Source: Sorghum bicolor
Taxonomy: Eukaryota > Streptophyta > Magnoliopsida > Poales > Poaceae
Direction of reading: 5' to 3'
Assembly: GCF_000003195.3 (NCBI RefSeq)
Contig: NC_012878.2
Coordinates: forward strand, 58,652,629-58,716,628
DNA: 64,000 nt
Positions 51,116 through 62,957 of this stretch are shown here, piece after piece. The position numbers and the translations under genes are program-made. The notes under the pieces were generated by a model. It saw only the letters and a list, made by a program, of their open reading frames with translations, ran no database searches and had not been told where the DNA came from. Each line of letters starts with the position of its first letter. Positions within the stretch are counted from its first letter, which is position 1.

Positions 51116-51510
51116 AAAGAAAGAGAGATGCATGTGGACAAGCAGCCTAAAAAAAAGTTTGCGGCAGCATAGCAGTCACGTCACGTCACGTGGAGGGTTT
51201 TGGGAGGGGTTAACAATTGCGAACCAGTTTTGGAACTGAACGGGACAACACGTGTCGGGTTAAACAAACAAACGGGCGCGGCAGTACTCGGAGGGTTCAG
51301 CAACGGTGGTCCATGTCCATGGGCTCCCTCCATGTAGATGTGCGTGCATATGTCTATCCAGATCCTGTCTGTTTATCAGCCAAACCAACGATATCTGCTC
51401 GCTGACCAGAGTTTGGAATAGGTCTACATTCACCAATAAACATGACCGATTTGTCCTAGACGTGGATACACAACGTGTAGATTCAAAGCTGCAGTGTTAA
51501 ATTCTGAAGC

Positions 51511-51795
51511 ACTGCCTTCGTCCCGGAAGAATTAATTCTGGATGTATTCTCGGTTGGTGTATTTCAAATTTAACTGAATATGTAGATTAAAATATTGATG
51601 TTTACGATGTTAAATAAGTACGGAGTACATTAAAAAATATATAATATATTTTGTGACGAATCTAATGGTAATGGTACATATTTAGTACAACAAATATTAG
51701 TAATACTTTTATGTAATTTTTATTATTAAACTTGATATTATAACAAACACTTTGAGAATTGCATCTTCTTTGGAATTTGGATGGATGGAGTATTG
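51511..51795. mobile_element. Stowaway-like MITE, diverged
   Basis: Ends CTGCCTTCGTCCCGGAAGAA and TTTGGATGGATGGAGTA pair as imperfect inverted repeats (AATTCTGG against TTGGAATT). AT-rich interior. Confidence 0.55.
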
Positions 51796-51879
51796 AGAAT
51801 CGTTTGGAGCAGTTGATAAACCAGAGATGCTATAAGCAGTCTGGGCCTTGGGCTGTGTTACATTTTGCTGAGGAGCCGG

Positions 51880-52300
51880 TAGCCGGGCCTACTGCTTTGC
51901 TACCAGGTTCAGGCCCACAGCCCGCAGCAGGAGGCGGTCGCATCGGCGTCGGCGTCGGCGTCGGCGTAACCGGCAGCCGTGCCAAACGCCCCTGAAACCC
52001 CCTCGGCGTCGACGACGGGCCGAATCCCCGCGAGCCGCCGCGTCAGCGACACCAGGAACAGCGGACCAACCAAGGATGCGCGCGGGTGCTGTCGGAGCAG
52101 GATCAGAAGCGGGCTGCGGGCGGGGTACTGCTCCGTCGTCCTCCTCCCGCCGCGACGTGTATGCCATGCCCGAGAGCTGTCCCACGATTTCGAGGTAAAA
52201 CCACCCTTCTCTTCTTAGATAGACGCATCCCGATCGTTGGGTGAGGGGGGTCAATTTTTGGAATCGAGAACGCACCACTGCCGCTGTAAGTGGCTCTAGT
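51880..52300. other. Isolated GC-rich island, possible truncated gene start
   Basis: A sharp GC-rich block in AT-rich surroundings with a GGCGTC repeat (51937-51967). On the + strand an open frame (51979-52218) runs up to a good donor (TTTCGAG|GTAAAACC at ~52192). No downstream exon or domain is recognised. It could be the stranded first exon of a lost gene or a CpG-type promoter. Confidence 0.35.
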
Positions 52301-53029
52301 TAGCTAACTGTTTGGTTTTGGTTCCAACAATCTAGCTCGCTAATTGTAACTGTATACAAAGTACCCCGCTAGTCGAAGTTGCCTTTGACGGCGCAATGGC
52401 GTGTCTGCTTCTGTTTATGTTCCTGTCCTAGTGTCCTTACTATATTGAGATGAGCTGTGGCCAATCTTGCTCATTCCGACATTTTTTTCCGTACCTAGTC
52501 TTATAGGTATCTGAACCAGGCAACCAGGTGGTTGAGCTCGGGCCTGTCTTGTTCTTAACCGTTACTATTCTATCTGCTTTTGTAAGAGTAAGAGTTGTAT
52601 ATTTGTATGTCTTCTGTTATGCAAATGGGAAATGGAAGGCACCTCGTTTCAATTATGGGGAAAAGGTATATATAATGCCATATTGATGTTGCAGATTCCT
52701 ATACTCAATGTTGAGACAGCACATACAAATTGATTTCCGTGGATATACAATGTCAAGTATTGGCACAATGCTTTTATAGTAATCAAACAATCACACATTT
52801 GCCAGTGGAATGCCAGTATCACTAGCCTATCTACATTTGTTATTCTGAATGCACACTGTTTGGTCAGTGTTACTTTTGACACAAACTGCTAATAGCTTTC
52901 CACTTCCTTTTCTTTTCTCTTCTTTTGAAGGGAATTTGCCTGGATTTTTTATTGTCTCTATTATCTTATCATCCGGATGGTTATTTGCACCCTTGTGGCC
53001 ATTTGTGGTTAAATTAGCACATTTCATTT

Positions 53030-53165
53030 TCACTTGTGGAGATCTACAAGATCATGGAGCACAACACCAGTGTCGCTATTCCTTATCAGAACCTCAGCAA
53101 CCTATGCGGAGGTCAGAGGTCACCTCCCCTCTTTGGTCACCTCCTCAATCTCTGGATGTGGCAAG
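53030..53165 (-). pseudogene. Decayed AAA-ATPase C-terminal exon fragment, 3' of copy B
   Basis: GATCTACAAGATCATGGAGC, then TATCAGAACCTCAGCAACCT and CTCAATCTCTGGATGTGGCA parallel the living exon at 53765-53885 (GACAAGATCATGGAGC, CATCAGAACCTCAGCAACCT, TCTCAATCTCTGGATATGT). Frame and catalytic parts are lost. A sister relic lies at 56605-56715. Confidence 0.75.
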
Positions 53166-53564
53166 GAAAAAATTATGGAGGTCATGTGAATGCATGACAT
53201 CCACAGACTCTAGAGAGTAGAATAACAATAATTACTTCTTTACACTTTCCAAGGTTGGCATTTGCAAGGCAATGTCATCTTTGCAGTATGTAAATTGTCA
53301 TATGGATTTTGCAGATCTGTAATTCTGCATACATGCTACTAAACAAGTACTAACAGAACTCTGCAGACGCGCTGCAAGTACCAGTACACCTCATTGATCC
53401 AAAAACACAATATTGACAATATGCAAACACTCACATACACCAATGGATCCCCTGTATGCTCTATCTATATGAAATATGATATGCGTTGCTTTCATCTTCT
53501 TTCCTCTTCTAGATGGTATTGCACTGGTGGTTTTTTTCCCACTATCTTGTTGCCTTCCTTCTCC

Positions 53565-53740
53565 AGCTGGTGGTTATTTGCTTCCTTGTATTCAGTCTTG
53601 ATCTCAAACCGCTATTTGCTTTCATCTTCTTTTCTGGAAGGAATTCCAGTGGGTTTTAATTCTTTTCATTATCCTTGTCATCTTTCTCCTCATCGAGCTG
53701 TTTATTTGCTTCCTTGTGTTCAGTCTTGATCTCATTGGCA
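53565..53740 (-). repeat. Duplicated C-terminal tail segment of AAA-ATPase B
   Basis: The stretch GGTTATTTGCTTCCTTGTAT (53573) repeats as GTTTATTTGCTTCCTTGTGT (53698), ~125 bases apart. The second lies in the coding tail, the first after the stop codon at 53656. The same arrangement occurs at 57110 and 57238 by copy C. Confidence 0.8.
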
Positions 53741-55166
53741 TCCTTCATTTTTGACTTCAGGAAATCGACAAGATCATGGAGCACAACATCAGCGTCATCA
53801 TTTCTCATCAGAACCTCAGCAACCTCTGCGGGTGTCACCGTCACCTCCATGATCAGTTTCTCAATCTCTGGATATGTGTCATGGTACTCGATAGAGTGGT
53901 AGTTGTTGGCAAGGATTCGAAAAGACTCTGGAGTGCAATACCCCATGTGGATGTGCATGTCCATCCTTCCAGGCCGCAGCAGTGCCGGGTCAAGCCGTTC
54001 CTTGTAATTGGTTGTGAAGACGATGATCCTTTCCTCCCCACTTGTTGACCACAGCCCATCAACAAAATTGAGCAGTCCAGACAGCGTTACCTGTCCAGAA
54101 AATCCAAATTCTTGTCAGGAACAGTGAGGAAGTGGTGGATTCGAGAAGAGACAGGGATCACACATTGAAAGTTAGTACTCACCTTGCCTTCCCCCTTGTT
54201 TTGTTCTGTAGAATTTGACTCGTCATGTCCCTCACCTTCCTCCCGTTGTTTCAGTTCGATGGTGCAGTCAATATCTTCAATCACCAGAATGGATCGGTTG
54301 CCCATGCTAACAAGAAGCCTCCTGAGGTCTGAGTTGGACATGACCGCAGTTAGCTCGAGATCATATATGTCAAACCTGAGATGGTTGGCCATGGCTGCGA
54401 TTAGGCTTGACTTCCCAGTCCCAGGTGGACCATACAGCAGGTACCCCCGCTTCCATGCCTTGCCAATCTTATTATAGTAATCTTTCCTCTTCATGAACCT
54501 GTTAAGGTCATCGATGATGGACTGCTTCAGCTTGTGGTCCATGGCAAGCGTGTCGAATGTAGATGGGTGGTGGAGGTCAATCGGGGACCAATTGCCGTAC
54601 TCAGTCATGTGTATCATGAGAGTTCTCTCCTGGGCTTTAATGGCCTTGGCTGTGGCCAGAATGAATGGGAGGTATGATTTGAGGGCTTTGTCCTTGTGCT
54701 TCTTGTCGAAGGTTAACTGAAAGAACTGGGACTCGTTCTGACTGCTGTTCATGGAGTCATTTGAGTTGTCTTTGCAGACAAGGCACCACTTGAACTCCGT
54801 GCCTTCATAAACATCCAACATCTCGTCGCCGTCGTCCATGCTGACCATCATCTTGTCATTCTCGTCCATGCTGCTTACGCGCAGGCGCTGCTGGATGTCG
54901 GTGTTCATGCGCGTGGCGAGGTAAGTCTTCACAGCGCTGTAGACGTAGTTGTTGGCGAACCCGTCGTTCTTCTTTTCGACGATGATGGTGTGGTCTGACG
55001 ACGCGCGTGAGCGCAGGTAGCCAAAGCCGGAGAAGAGCAGCTCGCGCACCTCAGGTGGCACCACCTCGTTCACCACGCTGCGCACCAGCATCATGGACGC
55101 GGCGACGGACGCTGCGGTGGTGAGGGCCTTCTTGTAGGACTCGAAGGCCTTGTCGTAGGACGCCAT
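53656..55166 (-). CDS. BCS1-type AAA-ATPase, tandem copy B
   Basis: Two exons (54183-55166, 53656-54090) give 472 residues. The start [20 protein letters not shown] leads into a hydrophobic anchor ([16 protein letters not shown]). Walker A is [20 protein letters not shown] (~245), Walker B is [20 protein letters not shown], and the intron falls just after in the same place as in copy A. Exon 2 carries [40 protein letters not shown] and an acidic/lysine tail ([19 protein letters not shown]). Nearly identical to copy C, with which it shares promoter, intron and 3' sequence. Small differences include MKRKDYYNK against LKRKDYYKK. Same family role as copy A; which copy is expressed cannot be told here. 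Confidence 0.93.
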
Positions 55167-55349
55167 GGTGGTGAGCGAGTTCTTGCCCCCTACTCTTTTC
55201 TGTCTATTCTTGCTCTTGGATCTTGGTGTGGAACGGTGAGAGTGGTGTGTTTTTGAACCCGGTGAGAGTGGTGTGAGAGGATGAGGCTGACTTGCTTTCT
55301 TGCTAAGGAAGGAGAGTAGGAGAATTTGGGGATGGGCTGGGATGGGTGG

Positions 55350-55357
55350 CTTTTATA
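55350..55357 (-). promoter_or_regulatory. TATA box of AAA-ATPase B
   Basis: Minus strand TATAAAAG in GCCTATAAAAGCCACC, 184 bases upstream of the start codon. The equivalent box is present at copy C in the same context. Confidence 0.6.
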
Positions 55358-57195
55358 GGCGTGAGTGAGTTGGGAGCGGCCAAGTGATGGATGACTTCGT
55401 CTATAAGGAATAGATTATATCACTATACTCCTCCAAGGAATATATTATATCAGTATGCTCTTCCAACTCCCTTGAGTGTGGTCTTGGTCAAAGAAGGAAA
55501 AATGGGCATCACATGCATTACCACATACTTGGACCTGTGTCCAACTGTGAATAATAAATCTCTCCTTTTTATTAGTTAGGCTAAATAATGGAGGCCTTTA
55601 ACATGCCTTTTGTTGATGAAGCGCGAATAAGTACCTTCCTTTTTGTCAGCTGCTCTGGTTCCTTCCAGCTGTTGATTGTAAGTCCCCAACTTTGAATAAT
55701 ATGCTATTGGATCTTATTCGGAGTTCACACACTGCACCGCACTTAGACTAGTGAATCAGTAAAGCTATCAGCCTATCATGGTTCAGTATGGAAAATGAAA
55801 TGAAAAGCTTAGTAGTGGCAGCATTTCCTTGTGTTGTTTATTATTATATTATTATATAAAGAAAATAAACTAAAAAGGTAGTGAGTGGTAGCATCCATGC
55901 TTTATTGTATTTCCTTGGCATCCAAGCTTCCTTCTGAAACGGTATCCTGCTTCTTTTTGCGCGGAGCGCTGTGCGCCGCAAGTTTCCTCGCTGAACTGGA
56001 ACAGAATGGAAAGGAAAGTGAGAGTGGCCGGAAGCTTCTGCTGGCGATCATGTTAAGTCAGGTCTGTGCTTGTTGATTCCCACTGAAACGGGCGTGTGCT
56101 GGAATGGTAATCACATGCGTTCCGTGCCGGCGAAGGAGCCTGATCCTGTCGTGGTTAGTGGACATCAACGCGATGGCGGCATCAGATGAGGTCACAGTGT
56201 GGATGCTTGTATGCTACAGGGCTGGAAAGCGAGTGACCAGAGCTAGTTTATGCATCCGTTTCTTTTTTGTCTGCTTGTCTCAGTTTCGTTTCCTCTTGGC
56301 AAAAGTTGCAAGTGCCTGTGCCCATGTGTGTGCTGGAATGCCAAGCCAAAAGGATGGGTGGGTCGCGTGGCAAATCGACGACGTGTCAGTGGAACGCAAG
56401 TATCAGCAGCCTATCTACATCTGTATATGCACACTATTTGCTCGACACAAACTGCTAATAGCTTTCGACTTCTTGCCTTCCTTTCTTTCTCCTTTTGAAG
56501 GGACTTTGCCTGGGATTTTATTGTCTCTATTATCTTATCATCCGAGATGGTTATTTGCATACTTGTGTTCATTTGTGGTTAAATTAGCATATTTCGTCTT
56601 CACTTCTTGAGATCTACAAGATCATGAAGCACAACTCTAGTTTCACTACTCCTTATCAGAACCTCAGCAACCTATGCAGAGGCCACCTCCTCAATCTCTG
56701 GATATGGCAAGCAAAAAATTGTGGGGGTCACGCGAAATGCATTACATCCACAGACTGTAGATAGTAGAATAACAATAAGTACTGCTTTACACTTAACAAG
56801 GTTGGCATTTGCAAGGCAATGGCATGTTTGCAGTTTCATGTAAATTGTCACATGGATTTTGCATATCTGTAATTCTGCATACAAGCTACTAAACAAGTAC
56901 TAACACACACTGGAAGTACCAGTACACCTCATTAATCCAAAAACACAATGTTGACAATATGCAAACACTCACATGCGCCTATGGATCCCCTGTAGGATTG
57001 ATCTATATGAAATACGATATGGGGTGCTTTCATATTCTTTCCTCTTCTTGAAGGAATTGCACTGGGTTTTATTTTTTTTCAATATCTCGTCGCCTTTCTC
57101 CTCATCCAGCTGGTTATTTGATTCCTTGTGTTCAGTCTTGATCTCAAACCGCTATTTGCTTTCGTCTTCTTTTCTGGAAGGAATTGCACTGGGTT
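55358..57195. other. Region between AAA-ATPase copies B and C
   Basis: Holds the upstream region of B up to about 56400, then the 3' flank of C. It is one unit of the tandem duplication, paralogous to 58882-60800. The C-terminal exon relic lies within at 56605-56715. No further gene is supported. Confidence 0.5.
56605..56715 (-). pseudogene. Decayed AAA-ATPase C-terminal exon fragment, 3' of copy C
   Basis: GATCTACAAGATCATGAAGC, CTTATCAGAACCTCAGCAAC and CTCAATCTCTGGATATGGCA match both the relic at 53030-53165 and the living exon 2. A ~25-base part present in the other relic is missing. Confidence 0.75.
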
Positions 57196-58706
57196 TTATT
57201 TTTTCTCATTATCCTTGTCGTCTTTCTTCTCATCCAGCTGGTTATTTGCTTCCTTGTGTTCAGCCTTGATCTCATTAGCATCCTTCATTTTTGACTTCAG
57301 GAAATCAACAAGATCATGGAGCACAACATCAGCGTCGTCATTCCTCATCAGAACCTCAGCAACCTCTGCGGGTGTCACCATCACCTCCTTGATCAGTTTC
57401 TCAATCTCTGGATATGTGTCATGGTACTCGACGGAGTGGTAGTTGTTGGCAAGGATTCGGAAAGACTCTGGGGTGCAATACCCCATGTGGATGTGCATGT
57501 CCATCCTTCCAGGCCGCAGCAGTGCCGGGTCGAGCCGCTCCTTGTAATTGGTTGTGAAGACGATGATCCTTTCCTCCCCACTTGTTGACCACAGCCCATC
57601 AACAAAATTGAGCAGTCCAGACAGCGTCACCTGTTCAGAAAATCCAAAATTCTTGTTGGGACAAGTGAAGAAGTGGTGGGATCGAGAAGATACAGGGTTT
57701 GTACATTGAAAGTAGTACTCACCTTGCCTTCCCTCTTGTTTTGTTCTGTAGAATTTGACTCGTCGTGTGCTTCACCTTCCTCCCGCTGTTTCAGTTCGAT
57801 GGTGCAGTCAATATCTTCGATCACGAGAATGGATCGGTTGCCCAGGCCAACAAGAAGCCTCCTGAGGTCTGAGTTGGACGTGACCGCAGTTAGCTCGAGG
57901 TCATATATGTCAAACCTGAGATGGTTGGCCATGGCCGCGATTAGGCTCGACTTCCCAGTCCCAGGTGGACCATACAGCAGGTACCCCCGCTTCCACGCCT
58001 TGCCAATCTTCTTATAGTAATCTTTTCTCTTGAGGAACCTGTTAAGGTCATCAATGATGGACTGCTTCAGCTTGTGGTCCATGGCAAGCGTGTCAAATGT
58101 AGATGGGTGGTGGAGGTCAATCGGGGACCAATCGTCGTATTCAGTCATGTATATCATGAGAGTTCTCTCCTGGGCTTTAATGGCCTTGGCTGTCGCCAAA
58201 ATGAATGGGAGGTATGATTTGAGGGCTTTGTCCTTGTGCTTCTTGTTGAAGGTCAACTCGAAGAACTGGGACTCGTTCTGACTGCCGTTGAGGGAGTCAT
58301 TTGAGTTCTCTTTACAGACAAGGCACCACTTGAACTCCGTGCCTTCATAAACATCCAGCATCTCGTCGCCCTCATCCATGCTGACCATCATCTTGTCGTT
58401 CTCGTCCATGCTGCTGACACGCAGGCGCTGCTGGATGTCGGTGTTCATGCGCGTGGCGAGGTAAGTCTTCACAGCGCTGTAGACGTAGTTGTTGGCGAAC
58501 CCGTCGTTCTTCTTCTCGACGATGATGGTGTGGTCCGACGATGTGCGTGAGCGCAGGTAGCCAAAGCCAGAGAAGAGCAGATCTCGCAGCTCGGGTGGCA
58601 CCACATCGTTCACCACGCTGCGCACCAGCATCATGGACGCGGCGACGGACGCCGCTGTGGTGAGGGCCTTCTTGTAGGACTCGAAGGCCTTGTCGTAGGA
58701 CGCCAT
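57196..58706 (-). CDS. BCS1-type AAA-ATPase, tandem copy C
   Basis: Two exons (57723-58706, 57196-57630) give 472 residues, same length and intron position as copy B. Start, anchor, Walker A ([17 protein letters not shown]), Walker B ([15 protein letters not shown]) and the [15 protein letters not shown] segment are the same. Differences from B are scattered substitutions (VVNDVVPPELRD for [23 protein letters not shown] at the tail). Noncoding sequence is almost as well conserved as coding, so the duplication is recent. TATA box and leader match copy B. Confidence 0.93.
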
Positions 58707-58873
58707 GGTGGTGAGGGAGTTCTTGCCCCCTACTCTGTTTGCTTGTGGACTTGTCTTGCTCTTGGATCTTGGTGTGGAACAATGAGTGAGTGGTGTGAGT
58801 GGGTGAGGCAGACTTGCTTTCTTGCTGTGGATTCGGAGTAGGAGGAGAATTGGGGGCGGGCTGGGGTGGATCG

Positions 58874-58881
58874 CTTTTATA
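58874..58881 (-). promoter_or_regulatory. TATA box of AAA-ATPase C
   Basis: Minus strand TATAAAAG in CCTATAAAAGCGATCC, 168 bases upstream of the start codon, conserved with copy B. Confidence 0.6.
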
Positions 58882-59306
58882 GGCGTGAGTGAGTTGGGAG
58901 AGGTCAGGTGATGGATGACTTCGTCTAAAAGGAATATATTATATCAGTATGCTCACCCTTGAGTGCGGTCTTAGTGAGAGAAGGAAAAATGGCCTGTGTC
59001 CAACTGTGAATAATAATAAATCTCTCGTTTTTATTAGTTAGGGTAAATAATGGAGGCTTTTAACCTGCCTTTTGTTGATGAAGTGCGAATAAGTAGCTTC
59101 CTTTTTGTCTGCTGCTCTGGTTGCTTCCAGCCGTTGATTGTAAGCCCACCAACTTTGAATAATATCCTACTGGATCTTATTCGGATTTCACACACTGAAC
59201 ACACTGCACTTAGACTAGTGGTTGGATAAAGTCATCAGGGTTCAGTAGAAATGAAACGAGAAGATAAGTAATGGCTGCATTTCTTGTGTTGTTTATTGTA
59301 TTATTA

Positions 59307-59549
59307 GGCCTTGTTTAGTTGGTGAAGTGAAAAATTTTGCGACAATGTAGCACTTTCGTTTGTTTGTGGTAATTATTGTCCAACCATGGACTAATTAGGC
59401 TCAAAAGATCCGTCTCGTCAATTTCGACCAAACTGCGTAATTAGTTTTTATTTTTGTCTATATTTAATACTCCATGTATATATCTAAAGATTTGATGTGA
59501 TGAGAAATCTTGAAAAAATTTGGGTTTTTGGGTGGAAGTAAACAAGGCC
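59307..59549 (-). mobile_element. MITE, GGCCTTGTTTAG family, copy 7 (reversed)
   Basis: Ends GGCCTTGTTTAGTTGG and AAGTAAACAAGGCC; the interior core reads in reverse orientation to copies 1-6 (AGGCTCAAAAGATCCGTCTC). It sits in the upstream region of AAA-ATPase C; the paralogous site near 55845-55860 upstream of B is empty. Confidence 0.9.
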
Positions 59550-59990
59550 TATATAGGAGTAGAGAAGAATAAAAGAAAATAAAAAGTAGCATTTGATTTA
59601 TTGTATTTCCTTGGCATCCAAGCTTCTTTCTGAAACGGTAGCCTGCTGCTTTTTCCGCAGAGTGCTGTGCGCCTCAAGTTTCCTCACTGGACTGGAATGG
59701 AAACTGGGAGTGCCAGGAAGCTTCTGCCGTCGATGAGGTCAGGTCCAGGTCTCCGCTTGTTGATTCCCACTACCAGATATATCCAGGGGGCGTGTGCTGG
59801 AATGGTAATCGGCAATCGCACGCGTTCCGTGCCGGGCTCCGATCCTGACGTGGTTGGTCGACGACTCGACGTCAACGAGATGGCGCCATCAGATGAGATC
59901 ACTGTGTGGGATCGCTATATGCTACAGGCTGGAAAGCGAGCGGCCAGTACACATGCACTTGAAATTGATTATTTTCATAGGAATTCTTTA

Positions 59991-60231
59991 GGCCTTGTTT
60001 AGTTGCAAAGCATTTAGCAAATGAGGACGGTAGCATTTTCGTTTGTATTTAACAAATATTATCCAATCATGGACTAATTAGGCTCAAAAGATTCGTCTCG
60101 TAAATTACAGGTAAACCGCGCAATTAGTTATTTCTTTTATCTATATTTAATGCTTCATGCATGTGCCGTAAGATTTGATGTGATGAGGAATGTAAAAAAT
60201 TTTGTAATTTTTTTTAGAACTAAACAAGGCT
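59991..60231 (-). mobile_element. MITE, GGCCTTGTTTAG family, copy 8 (reversed)
   Basis: Ends GGCCTTGTTTAGTTGC and AGAACTAAACAAGGCT, flanked by TTA and CTA. The interior reads in reverse (TAGGCTCAAAAGATTCGTCT). It is absent from the paralogous sequence near 56230-56280. Confidence 0.88.
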
Positions 60232-60271
60232 CTAGTTTGAGTTTGCACTGTCAACAAATAAATGCACGTCT

Positions 60272-60500
60272 CGCTTCTCAAAAAGTCATTTTTTTTAAAT
60301 TTAATTAAAAATATATCAAATAATATCAATATTTGTATCTACAAATAAGTATGTTATATGAATATATATTTCATGCTCAATCTAATGATACATATTATAT
60401 ATAACAAATATTAGTATATTTTTGTATATATTTGGTTAAATTTTAAAAAGTTTGACTCCTCGAGAAACGAGATGTGTATTTATTTATGACGGAGGGAGTA
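60272..60500. mobile_element. Stowaway-like MITE
   Basis: AT-rich element ending GACGGAGGGAGTATATAT, with the interior AATCTAATGATACATATTAT typical of the type; the left end (GTCTCGCTTCTCAAAAAGTC) pairs with GACTCCTCGAGAAACGAGAT. Confidence 0.65.
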
Positions 60501-61023
60501 TATATATATATACACTATGGATATACTGATTTTTAAAAAAAAATGTTGAATGGTCAAAATACTATATTTAAAATGGTTTACATGTTCCCAGTCCCCACCT
60601 AGTATGGGGTCTGCACCACATATTTTCCCATGTCGGTCTGTCTATCCTAGTTTCGTCTCCTCCAAAAGTTTCAAAGGTGGCTGTGCCCATGGGCCATGTG
60701 TGTGATGGAATTGGAACACCAAGTTAGAAGGATGGGATAGGTCGCGTGGCAAATTGACAACGTGTGGTGTTGTGATAAGGCGAGTGGCCACTGCATTTGT
60801 GTCTTTTGGTGATGTCAAAAGGACTAGAATGAAATGAACATATGGAAAATCTCTCTGCACTGTTCGCTTGGAAAAAAATCATGATTGTTGAATGACTAGT
60901 AGATTCGGCAGATAAGTTTTTTTAACTAGTAATGTGCCCTTGCTTTGCTACAGAGGAAATGTGTATGCATTGATTTGATATAAATAAGATATTTAGGTAT
61001 ATAAGTAGATATACATCGATATT

Positions 61024-61078
<55 letters not shown>
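61024..61078. repeat. ATAG/GATA microsatellite
   Basis: About 13 uninterrupted TAGA units, followed by diverged GATA-like repeats up to 61200. Confidence 0.95.
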
Positions 61079-61441
61079 TAACATTTTTAATATTATGTAT
61101 AGATGTATATATTAATATCACTTAGAGATAGAGATACAAAGATAAAGGTAGAGGTAGAGAACTAGAGATAGTCAGATAGACAAGGAGATAGAGATAGATC
61201 AATGATCTCTTTTGTTTTAGAAAAATGATTCTTTTATTCTGGCTGCATAAGTCAAGTACTTAATCATCCTCTATTACAAGTCCACGATCTGATTGAAAAT
61301 AGTAAGCTCTCAAAGAGAAAAACAGGAAAAAAAACATAGATGCACCAAATTAAGTTTAAAGTATATTAGAAGACAACCACTCGTGTTTGTCAAAGATCTC
61401 CATTGATGCAGCCTCTAACGTAGGATATGCCCTCCTAGAGT

Positions 61442-61672
61442 GAGAAAATTGCATTTTTAGGAGGCCAAACAATGCGCTTCACAAAATTAGCACCCTAAAC
61501 GTTGCTTTCAATTCCTTTTTTTTTCTTTACCATCTCTCCTTTCTCTTTATTTCTCATAAAATTTGCCACCTAAAAGGACGAAACTGATCCTGTGCTAGTT
61601 TTACGAAAGCAACGTTTCGATGGTGGTTTTGTGAAGCGTATTGTTTGGGCTCCTAAAAATGCAATTTGTCTC
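61442..61672. mobile_element. Mutator-like MITE, 231 bp
   Basis: Inverted arms of ~62 bases: left GAGAAAATTGCATTTTTAGG...CAATGCGCTTCACAAAA (gapped); right in reverse complement GAGACAAATTGCATTTTTAG...CAATACGCTTCACAAAA (gapped). Flanks CTAGAGT and TTAGAGT are nearly identical, a decayed 7-9-bp duplication. Confidence 0.8.
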
Positions 61673-62957
61673 TTAGAGTTGGTCTGTTGTTCTCCTTTTG
61701 ATGGATGGACTAGAAGCGTGTCCAGTCCATGGCCTTGAAAACAACTCGTAGGTACTTTTAGTCAAAAAACCGAATACTAGACTAATTGATCACACTTACC
61801 CCCACACAAACTTGGGATCGCAATTTAGAGTGTACTTGCTTTGGCCAATGCCCAAAAAGATCTATTGTGTTTCTTGGTGGTTGTAACCCAAAAGCAACAT
61901 GAACCACTCCAAACAAAATGCGCTGAATGACTATCGAAAAACAAGTGTTGAATATTTTCTTTATTGATGCAAAAAACAACATTTTTTTTCAATTATGCAT
62001 GTTAAGATTATTATGTTGGGTTAAAATTACCTTCTTTATAAAGAACCACATTGATACTTAATTATAAGGGGCAATTTGGACTTCCAAAGTTAGCTTTATG
62101 AACAAGCAACACAATTTTCTTTACCAAATATTTATACATTGACTGGTTGACTGTACTATAAATGAACCTTTTTTTTTATTAAGTTTCTATTTAATCAAAT
62201 CTTGTTGGGCATTCAATTGCATCAAAACGAACTTCCATGGCAAACTCATTCTATTTTGCTAGTTTATCGTTGACGGGTGCTGTAAAATTAAGCAGTCAAG
62301 AAATAAAGATATGGATACCTGAAACATGCTTTTTACTAACGATATTATAAAGAGGTGGATGACATTGAGTGAAGCTTTTGTGTTTCCAAAACCTTATTAC
62401 TATCATTGTGAATTCTGAAATTGCTAATGAGATAACTCTAAGAAATAGTTTCTAAACTTCATAAAGCTTGGCTAGAAAGGAAAATCTCTTGGTTTCCACC
62501 GTGCTTCACAATGGTCCTATTTTCCATTAATTAATATCATAAGATTCTTCATGTCTAGATGTGTTCCCAAGAGCAGACTACTTTTTTTTTTATGCACCCA
62601 AAACAAGGCAACAACCGCGAGAGTCGATCCACTTTGCTTATGGTCTGGGCCTTTATATCCCGACACGATCCGCTTCGCTACCAAGCTCGTTGGGCCGTGG
62701 TCTACAGCCCACGGCCCGCGAAAGGGAAGGAGAAGCGCGACCCAGCGACAGGACAAGCCTGCCGAGTCGTCGCTCGTGTCTCGTGTACCCGCCTGTCGTC
62801 TGACTGTCTCGCATCGGCATCGGCATCGGCATCGCGTGCGCCAGTGCCAAGCTAAAATTCCCCAACTCGCGTCGCGTCCAGTGTGCGTGCTAGACCCCCG
62901 TCCCGTCCTCGTCGCGCGGCCCAAAAGCCCCGCACCCAACCCCCAGCCCGGCGAGCG
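61673..62957. other. Intergenic and promoter region before the last gene
   Basis: AT-rich with no gene to about 62550, then increasingly GC-rich toward 62957. Four CATCGG units lie at 62811-62834. Consistent with a grass promoter and 5' UTR. Confidence 0.35.
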
